Shown here: piece after piece, positions 58,515-64,000 of the stretch
How the letters are laid out: every line of letters starts with the position of its first letter
Position numbering within the stretch: the first letter of the stretch is position 1
From: Pseudoxanthomonas sp. SL93
GTDB lineage: Bacteria; Pseudomonadota; Gammaproteobacteria; Xanthomonadales; Xanthomonadaceae
DNA: 64,000 bases
Direction: 5' to 3'
Assembly (NCBI RefSeq): GCF_026625825.1
Contig: NZ_CP113065.1
Location: forward strand, 1,488,001 to 1,552,000
The notes under the pieces: model-generated
What the model was told of the DNA's origin: nothing
The model's database searches: none
The model's input: only the letters and a program-made list of their open reading frames with translations
Position numbers and translations under genes: made by a program

Positions 58515-59876
58515 TCAGGCCACGTAGACCGACTTGATGTTCATGAACTCGTGGATGCCGTGCTCGGCCAGCTCGCGACCGAATCCCGAGCGCTTGGTCC
58601 CGCCGAACGGCAGGCGCACGTCGCTGCGGACGATGGCGTTGACGAACGCCGCGCCGACCTGCAACTGGCGCGCGATGCGGTCGCCGCGGTCGACATCCTT
58701 CGTCCACACGCTGCCACCCAGGCCGAACGTGGTGTCGTTGGCCACGCGCACGGCGTCGGCATCGTCCTTCACGCGCAGGATGCTGGCCACCGGGCCGAAC
58801 AGTTCCTCCTCGTAGGCCGGCATGCCGGGCACCACCGCATCCAGGATCGACGCCGGATAGCCTGCATGCGAGGCATCGGGCTGGCCGCCCAGCAGCACCT
58901 TGGCACCCTTGCCGACGCTGGCCTGCACCTGTTTGTGCAGTTCGTCGCGCAGATCCTGCCGCGCCATCGGCGCCAGCGTGGTCGCATCATCCTGCGGGTC
59001 GCCCAGCCGCAGCTGCGCGGAGGCCTCCACGAAACGCGCGACGAACGCATCCGCGATGCCTTCCTGCACGATGAAGCGCTTGGCCGCGATGCATGTCTGA
59101 CCGGCATTGCCGAAACGCGACGCCACCGCACCGGCGACGGCCTTCTCCAGGTCGGCATCATCCAGCACGATGAAGGCATCGCTGCCGCCCAGTTCCATCA
59201 CGCTCTTCTTCAACTGCTGGCCGGCATTGGCCGCCACCGAGCGCCCTGCCCGCTCGCTGCCGGTCAAGGTCACCGCGGCCACGCGGGGATCGCGGATCAC
59301 CTCCGCCGCCTGCTCGTTGTCGATGTGCAGTACGCCGAACACGCCATCCGGAACACCGGCGGCCGCCAGCACCGAGGCGATGACGTCGGCGCAGCGCGGG
59401 ACGTTGCTGGCGTGCTTCAACACGGCGACATTGCCCGCCATCAACGCCGGCGCAAGAAAGCGGAAGACCTGCCAGAGGGGGAAGTTCCAGGGCATCACCG
59501 CCAGCACGCAGCCGATGGGCTCGTAGCGTACGTAGCTGCGCTGGCCGTCGGTGGTGACGGACCGGTCCCGCAGGTAATCGGCGGCATGGTCGGCGTAGTA
59601 ATCGCAGGCACCGGCGCACTTGTCGACTTCGGCCAACGCCTCCTTGCGCAGCTTGCCCATCTCGGCCGTCATGATGCGCTGGATGTCGTCGCGACGACGC
59701 CGCAGCTCGGCGCCCACGGCGCGCAGCACTTTGCCGCGCTGGGCCAAGTCCAGCGAAGACCAGGCAGGAAACGCCCGTTGGGACGCGGCCAGCACGGCAT
59801 CCACCTGCGTTGCGCTCATCAGTTCGTGGCGATACTCGACCTGGCCGGTAGCGGGATTGATGGTTTCGATGGTCAT
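58515..59876 (-). CDS. gabD: NAD(P)-dependent succinate-semialdehyde dehydrogenase
   Basis: 453-residue aldehyde dehydrogenase, closest in style to Sad/YneI or GabD. Catalytic Cys is in FGNAGQTCIAAKRFIVQ and the general base Glu in SVMELGGSDAF; NAD(P) site GSERAGRSVA. It would turn succinate semialdehyde from GABA or putrescine into succinate. Being 87 nt downstream of potI supports a polyamine-catabolism role. Specificity (NAD or NADP; semialdehyde versus other aldehyde) is inferred. Confidence 0.85.
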   Translation of the reverse strand: MTIETINPATGQVEYRHELMSATQVDAVLAASQRAFPAWSSLDLAQRGKVLRAVGAELRRRRDDIQRIMTAEMGKLRKEALAEVDKCAGACDYYADHAADYLRDRSVTTDGQRSYVRYEPIGCVLAVMPWNFPLWQVFRFLAPALMAGNVAVLKHASNVPRCADVIASVLAAAGVPDGVFGVLHIDNEQAAEVIRDPRVAAVTLTGSERAGRSVAANAGQQLKKSVMELGGSDAFIVLDDADLEKAVAGAVASRFGNAGQTCIAAKRFIVQEGIADAFVARFVEASAQLRLGDPQDDATTLAPMARQDLRDELHKQVQASVGKGAKVLLGGQPDASHAGYPASILDAVVPGMPAYEEELFGPVASILRVKDDADAVRVANDTTFGLGGSVWTKDVDRGDRIARQLQVGAAFVNAIVRSDVRLPFGGTKRSGFGRELAEHGIHEFMNIKSVYVA

Positions 59877-59963
59877 GGGCAGCGATAGGGGAACATGTCG
59901 CGAAATTATCCGTGCGACGGCGTTATCCGGCCGTCGTGGACCGGCCGGATCGGCACGGCTGCT

Positions 59964-60806
59964 TCAACCGTTTTCCTGCAGTGCCAGCTGCATGTCGCGC
60001 TGCCGCCGCTTCTCCTCGCGGTACATCAGCCACCAGCCCAGCAACGCCGCCAGCGACACGGCCAGGATCATCAGCGTGGCCAAGGCATTGATCTTGGGGC
60101 TCAGGCCCAGGCGCACCGACGAGAACACCTTCATCGGCAGTGTCGTCGAGTTGGGGCCAGCCACGAAGCTGGCGATGACCACGTCGTCCAGCGACAGCGT
60201 GAACGCCAGCAGCCAGCCGGACACCAGTGCCGGCGCGATGATCGGCAGCGTGATGAGGAAGAACACCTTGATGCGGTTCGCACCCAGGTCCATCGCCGCC
60301 TCTTCCAGCGACTTGTCCAGCTCGGACAGGCGCGAGGACACCACCACGGTCACGAACGCCAGCGTGAAGGTCACGTGCGCGATCCAGATGGACAGGATGC
60401 CCCGAGGCTGCAGGCCGACCAGTTGCCCCAGCGAGACGAACATCAGCAGGATCGACAAGCCGATGATCACTTCCGGCATCACCAGCGGCGCGGTGATCAG
60501 GGCGCCGAACAGGGTCTTGCCGGGGAACCGGCGCATGCGCGTCATCACCAGTGCCGCCATGGTGCCCAGCACCACCGCCGCCGTGGCCGTCCAGAACGCC
60601 ACCTTGATGCTGACCCACGCCGCCTGCAGCATCTGCTTGTCGCGGAACAGTTCGCCATACCACTTGAACGAGAAGCCCGACCACACCGTGGCCAGGCGCG
60701 ACTCGTTGAACGAATACACCATCAGGATGATGACCGGGATGTAGAGGAAGGCGAAGCCCAACCCCAGCACCGTCCAGGTGGTGGCACGCTGGCGCATCCG
60801 GCTCAT
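59964..60806 (-). CDS. potI: Putrescine ABC transporter permease PotI
   Basis: 280-residue inner-membrane permease (E. coli 281), six segments. The EAA loop is LEEAAMDLGANRIKVFFLI (EAA...G, contact for the ATPase). The start MSRMRQRATT overlaps the potH stop (ATGA at 60803-60806). Last transporter gene of potFGHI. Confidence 0.93.
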   Translation of the reverse strand: MSRMRQRATTWTVLGLGFAFLYIPVIILMVYSFNESRLATVWSGFSFKWYGELFRDKQMLQAAWVSIKVAFWTATAAVVLGTMAALVMTRMRRFPGKTLFGALITAPLVMPEVIIGLSILLMFVSLGQLVGLQPRGILSIWIAHVTFTLAFVTVVVSSRLSELDKSLEEAAMDLGANRIKVFFLITLPIIAPALVSGWLLAFTLSLDDVVIASFVAGPNSTTLPMKVFSSVRLGLSPKINALATLMILAVSLAALLGWWLMYREEKRRQRDMQLALQENG

Positions 60807-61717
60807 GTCAGCCTCCCTTCCATCTCGCGCTGCTGCACCCGGTTGAAGATCAGGATGGGAATCAGCAGCAGGATCAGCATGACAATGGCCACCGCCGATG
60901 CCGCGGGCCAGTCGCGGTTGTTGAAGAACTCGCCCCACAGCACGCGGCCGATCATCAGCGTGTCCGGTCCGCCCAGCAGTTCGGGAATGACGAATTCACC
61001 CACCGCCGGAATCATCACCAGCATGCAGCCGGCGATGATGCCGGCCTTGGACAGCGGCAGGGTGATGGTGAAGAACGCTTTCCACGGCTTGGCGCCCAGG
61101 TCGTAGGCAGCCTCCAGCAAGCGGTTGTCGTGCTTCACCAGGTTGGTGTACAGCGGCAGCACCATGAAAGGCAGGTAGCAGTAGACGATGCCGATGTACG
61201 CCGCCATCGGCGTGTACAGGATCTGCAGCGGCTCGTCGATCAGGCCGATCTTCATCAGCACGTTGTTGATGATGCCGTTGTTCTTCAGGATGCCGATCCA
61301 GGCGTAGACGCGGATCAGGAACGAGGTCCATGACGGCAACACCACCAGCATCATCGCGATGTTGCGCGAGGAAGGCGGCAGTTTGGCGATGACGTAGGCG
61401 ATGGGGTAGCCGATCAGCAGCGCCAGGAAAGTGGAGATGGCCGCGATCTTGATGGAGCTGAGGTACGCCTGCACGTACTGCGAATCGGTGAACAGCGCGA
61501 CGTAGTTGCTGAGATTCAACTTCATCGTCAGCGCGTTGTCCACGTACTCCATGATGGGCGTGTACGGCGGCATGGCGATGGCGAGCTTCGAGAACGATAT
61601 CTTCAGCACGATCAGGAACGGGATCGCGAAGAACAGCAGCAGCCAGACGTAGGGCACCGAGATCACGCCCCAGCGCGCGCCCGGCAACCGCTTGGCCAGC
61701 GAGCGGAGGATGTTCAT
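60803..61717 (-). CDS. potH: Putrescine ABC transporter permease PotH
   Basis: 304-residue permease partner of PotI (E. coli 317), six segments. EAA loop LLEAAYDLGAKPWKAFFTI. The start MNILRSLAKRLPG was chosen because its ATG overlaps the potG stop (ATGA at 61714-61717); a longer in-frame reading is less likely. It overlaps potI by 4 nt. Confidence 0.93.
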   Translation of the reverse strand: MNILRSLAKRLPGARWGVISVPYVWLLLFFAIPFLIVLKISFSKLAIAMPPYTPIMEYVDNALTMKLNLSNYVALFTDSQYVQAYLSSIKIAAISTFLALLIGYPIAYVIAKLPPSSRNIAMMLVVLPSWTSFLIRVYAWIGILKNNGIINNVLMKIGLIDEPLQILYTPMAAYIGIVYCYLPFMVLPLYTNLVKHDNRLLEAAYDLGAKPWKAFFTITLPLSKAGIIAGCMLVMIPAVGEFVIPELLGGPDTLMIGRVLWGEFFNNRDWPAASAVAIVMLILLLIPILIFNRVQQREMEGRLT

Positions 61718-62859
61718 GAGGTCAGCACCACGCCGTCGTTGTCGCCCCACCACACCCAGACTTCGTCGTTCCAGGTCAGGGCTTCGCTGGCCCAGCGCTG
61801 CACGTTGGCGAAGTTGGCCATGAACTTGTAACCGCTGGGCAGGCGCACGTGGTAGACCGAATGGCTGCCGAAATAGGCGATGTCCTCGATCACGCCCTTG
61901 GCCTTGTTGTGCGGCTGCGCGGGGGCCTCCTTGCCGATGCCGAGCTTTTCCGGGCGCACCGCGAAGCCGACTTCCTGGCCTTCGAAACCGGAAATGCCAT
62001 GGCCGATATAGATCGGGTCGGGCAGCTGCGGCGAACGGATGGTGACGTAGTCCGCTTCGTCCTCTTCGACGACGCCTTCGATCAGGTTGACCGAGCCGAT
62101 GAACTCGGCGGCGAAGCGGCTGGTGGGCTGTTCGTAGATCTCGTCGGGCGTACCGACCTGCCGTATCCAGCCCTGGTCCATCAGCGCGATGCGCGTGGCC
62201 ATGGTCATGGCCTCTTCCTGGTCGTGGGTGACCATCACGCAGGTCACGCCCGATTTCTCGATGATGCTGACCAGTTCCAGCTGCATCTGCGAGCGCAGCT
62301 TCTTGTCCAGCGCACCCATCGGCTCGTCCAGCAGCAGAAGCTTCGGGCCTTTCGCCAGCGATCGCGCCAGTGCCACGCGCTGCTGCTGGCCACCGGAAAG
62401 CTGGTGTGGCTTGCGCTTGGCCAGCTTGCCCAGCTGCACCAGCGCCAGCATCTCTTCCACGCGCTTCCTGATGGCTTCCTTGGACAGCCCATCCTGCTTC
62501 AGGCCGAAGGCGATGTTCTGTTCCACCGTCATGTGCGGGAACAGCGCATAGGACTGGAACATCATGTTGAGCGGACGCTCGTACGGCGGCAGGTCGTTGA
62601 GCAGCTCACCGTCGAGATAGATCTTGCCGGAGGTGGGCTTCTCGAAACCGGCCAGGCAGCGCAGCAGGGTGGACTTGCCGCTGCCCGAGCCACCCAGCAA
62701 CGCGAAGATCTCGCCCTTGCGGATGCTCAGGTTCGTGTCGTCGACGGCGACGAAGCCGTCGAACTCCTTGCGCACGTCCACGATGCGCAGGTAGCCGTCC
62801 GCAGTCCCTTTGCCGTTGGCCACCGCCTCCCTGCCGCCATTGCCCTGCTCTGCCGCCAT
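61714..62859 (-). CDS. potG: Putrescine ABC transporter ATPase PotG
   Basis: ATP-binding subunit, 381 residues (E. coli 377). Walker A GGSGSGKSTLLRC, Q-loop FQSYALFPH, signature LSGGQQQRVALARSLA, Walker B LLLLDEPMGALD, H-loop VTHDQEEA; the C-terminal TOBE-like regulatory domain ends WWGDNDGVVLTS. Start ATG at 62859 (MAAEQGNGGREA) has GGGG upstream; an ATG four codons earlier is also possible. 144 nt after potF without a clear terminator in the gap. Confidence 0.93.
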   Translation of the reverse strand: MAAEQGNGGREAVANGKGTADGYLRIVDVRKEFDGFVAVDDTNLSIRKGEIFALLGGSGSGKSTLLRCLAGFEKPTSGKIYLDGELLNDLPPYERPLNMMFQSYALFPHMTVEQNIAFGLKQDGLSKEAIRKRVEEMLALVQLGKLAKRKPHQLSGGQQQRVALARSLAKGPKLLLLDEPMGALDKKLRSQMQLELVSIIEKSGVTCVMVTHDQEEAMTMATRIALMDQGWIRQVGTPDEIYEQPTSRFAAEFIGSVNLIEGVVEEDEADYVTIRSPQLPDPIYIGHGISGFEGQEVGFAVRPEKLGIGKEAPAQPHNKAKGVIEDIAYFGSHSVYHVRLPSGYKFMANFANVQRWASEALTWNDEVWVWWGDNDGVVLTS

Positions 62860-63003
62860 GTCGATCCCCATCGTGTTGGTGAGTTGCCCGCACGGCAGCT
62901 GCGGGTGCGGGAGGTCGCCCGCAGGCGCGGGCGTCAACGGGGAAGCCGGCGACTGCGCCGTCGTCCGTCGGCACAGGCGCGACTTCCCCTTTCGTCGCCT
63001 ACA

Positions 63004-64000
63004 TCACTTGCCGGTTTTCAGCTCGGTCCAGATGCGCGTGTACTGGCGATCGACTTCCGGCGGAATGATGGCGAAGGTGAAGAGCTTGGCCTCCACTTCC
63101 GGCGTGGGATAGATCGTCGGGTCGTCGGTGATCGCCTTGTCCATCAACGCCTTGGCCTTGGGAATGGCATTGGGGTAGCTGATGAAGTTGGAATTGTTGG
63201 CCATCACCTGCGGGTCGAGCAGGTAGTTGATGAAGGCATATGCGGCATCGACATTCTTGGCGTCCTTCGGGATGGACAGCATGTCGAACCACTGCGGCGC
63301 GCCTTCCTTCGGAATGGCGTAGGCGATGTTGACGCCGTTCTTGGCCTCGGCGGCGCGGTCGCGCGCCTGGATGATGTCGCCGGACCAGCCCACCACCAGG
63401 CAGGTGTCGCCATTGGCCATCGCATCGATGTACTGCGAGGAATGGAAATTGGTGATGTACGGGCGGATGGTCTTGAGCAGCGCGGCGGCCTTGTCGATGA
63501 CGGCCGGATCCTGGCTGTTGGGGTCCTCGCCCAGATAGTTCAGTGCGATCGGGATGATTTCCGACGGCGTGTCGAGCAGGGTGACGCCGCAATCCTTCAG
63601 TTTTGAAATGTTCTCGGGCTTGAACACGATGTCCAGGCTGTTGGCGATGTCGGTGTTGCCGAAGGCCGCCTTCACCTTGTCGACGTTGTAGCCGATGCCG
63701 GTGGTGCCCCACATGTAGGGAATGGCGTGCTGGTTGCCGGGGTCCTGGTTCTCCAGCCGCTTCATGATGGCCGGGTCGAGATTGGCGTAGTTGGGGATCT
63801 TGCTCTTGTCCAGCGGCAGGAACACGCCGGCCTGGATCTGGCGACCGAGGAAGTTCATCGTCGGCACCACCACGTCGTAGCCGCTGGAACCGGCCAGCAG
63901 CTTGGTCTCCAGGACCTCGTTGCTGTCGAAGACATCGTAGGTGACCTTGATGCCGGTGGATTTCTCGAAGTTGGGGATGGTGTCGTCGGCGATGTAGTCC
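63004..64000 (-). CDS. potF: Putrescine-binding periplasmic protein PotF (5' end off window)
   Basis: C-terminal 331 residues of a polyamine-binding protein; the signal peptide and N-terminus are beyond the right edge. Visible: DYIADDTIPNFEKSTGIKVT, YDVVVPTMNFLGRQI, NQHAIPYMWGTTGIGYN and the C-terminal RIWTELKTGK, matching PotF/PotD. Binding residues cannot all be placed without the missing part. It feeds PotG, H and I downstream. Confidence 0.92.
   Translation of the reverse strand, partial: DYIADDTIPNFEKSTGIKVTYDVFDSNEVLETKLLAGSSGYDVVVPTMNFLGRQIQAGVFLPLDKSKIPNYANLDPAIMKRLENQDPGNQHAIPYMWGTTGIGYNVDKVKAAFGNTDIANSLDIVFKPENISKLKDCGVTLLDTPSEIIPIALNYLGEDPNSQDPAVIDKAAALLKTIRPYITNFHSSQYIDAMANGDTCLVVGWSGDIIQARDRAAEAKNGVNIAYAIPKEGAPQWFDMLSIPKDAKNVDAAYAFINYLLDPQVMANNSNFISYPNAIPKAKALMDKAITDDPTIYPTPEVEAKLFTFAIIPPEVDRQYTRIWTELKTGK

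Noticed and set aside
61849..63606. 585-codon plus-strand reading opposite potF and potG
   Set aside because: Mirror of transporter genes; no domain.

Overview
The window is a GC-rich (by eye roughly two thirds G+C), densely packed stretch of a gammaproteobacterial chromosome. Gene content and order point to the Xanthomonadaceae / Lysobacterales (Xanthomonas, Stenotrophomonas, Pseudoxanthomonas or a close relative). Supporting signs are the tig-clpP-clpX-lon-hup-ppiD block with tRNA genes on its borders, the Kdo kinase kdkA, an NAD-type isocitrate dehydrogenase, a creBCD locus, and a GTAG-headed palindromic repeat like the SMAG elements of Stenotrophomonas. The assignment is inferred from content; no 16S gene is present. 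Nothing looks like a prophage, plasmid, insertion sequence or CRISPR array.

Layout. 1-3613 (minus): kdkA, a metallo-beta-lactamase-fold hydrolase, and moaA-moaC-moaD-moaE for molybdenum cofactor, mostly with overlapping or abutting ends; moaE runs off the left edge. 3639-4676: an LPS heptosyltransferase-type GT9 enzyme. 4704-6280: a DUF6165 protein, tRNA-Ser(CGA) and a PP2C phosphatase. 6287-10744: dnaQ, a GNAT enzyme, rnhA and a methyltransferase, divergent from gloB and a LysM lytic transglycosylase. 10848-20747 (minus): the protein-quality-control block (ppiD, hup, lon, clpX, clpP, tig) with seven tRNA genes, recognisable promoters (a heat-shock type for lon, extended -10 promoters for hup and clpX, a perfect -35 for the tRNA cluster) and several intrinsic terminators.

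20896-26849: a Bax-inhibitor-1 family membrane protein, an NhaC antiporter, NAD-isocitrate dehydrogenase, a carboxymuconolactone-decarboxylase-like protein, glutaredoxin and the BepA-like periplasmic protease. 26883-34205: a phosphate/polyphosphate region. A Pho box precedes phoB-phoR-ppk1, which overlap; ppx and a GAF-EAL c-di-GMP phosphodiesterase follow. 34237-39308: an aldo/keto reductase, a run of small accessory genes, a GT4 glycosyltransferase and a PAP2 phosphatase. 39319-44932 (minus): the creBCD sensory locus with a good cre-tag before creD, followed by a small unknown gene, a GNAT enzyme and a carbon-nitrogen hydrolase.

44958-52518: rlmJ, a DUF808 membrane protein, a GNAT enzyme, a methyltransferase plus DUF4242 pair, and mfd, ending in a SMAG/REP-like hairpin. 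52585-58333: a PLD-family cardiolipin-synthase-like enzyme, a lipoprotein histidine phosphatase, two different pirins flanking aqpZ and a small secreted protein. 58515-64000 (minus): a putrescine uptake operon potF-potG-potH-potI (potF cut by the right edge) followed by a succinate-semialdehyde dehydrogenase, which fits putrescine/GABA breakdown.

Most of the window is housekeeping. I did not find a convincing new multi-gene system. The observations most worth following are the Pho-box/ppk1/ppx/EAL arrangement, the cre-tag with its unknown downstream gene, the tRNA genes with no visible promoter or terminator between them and hup, a mismatch in the tRNA-His acceptor stem, and the small unknown genes at 35237-37541.
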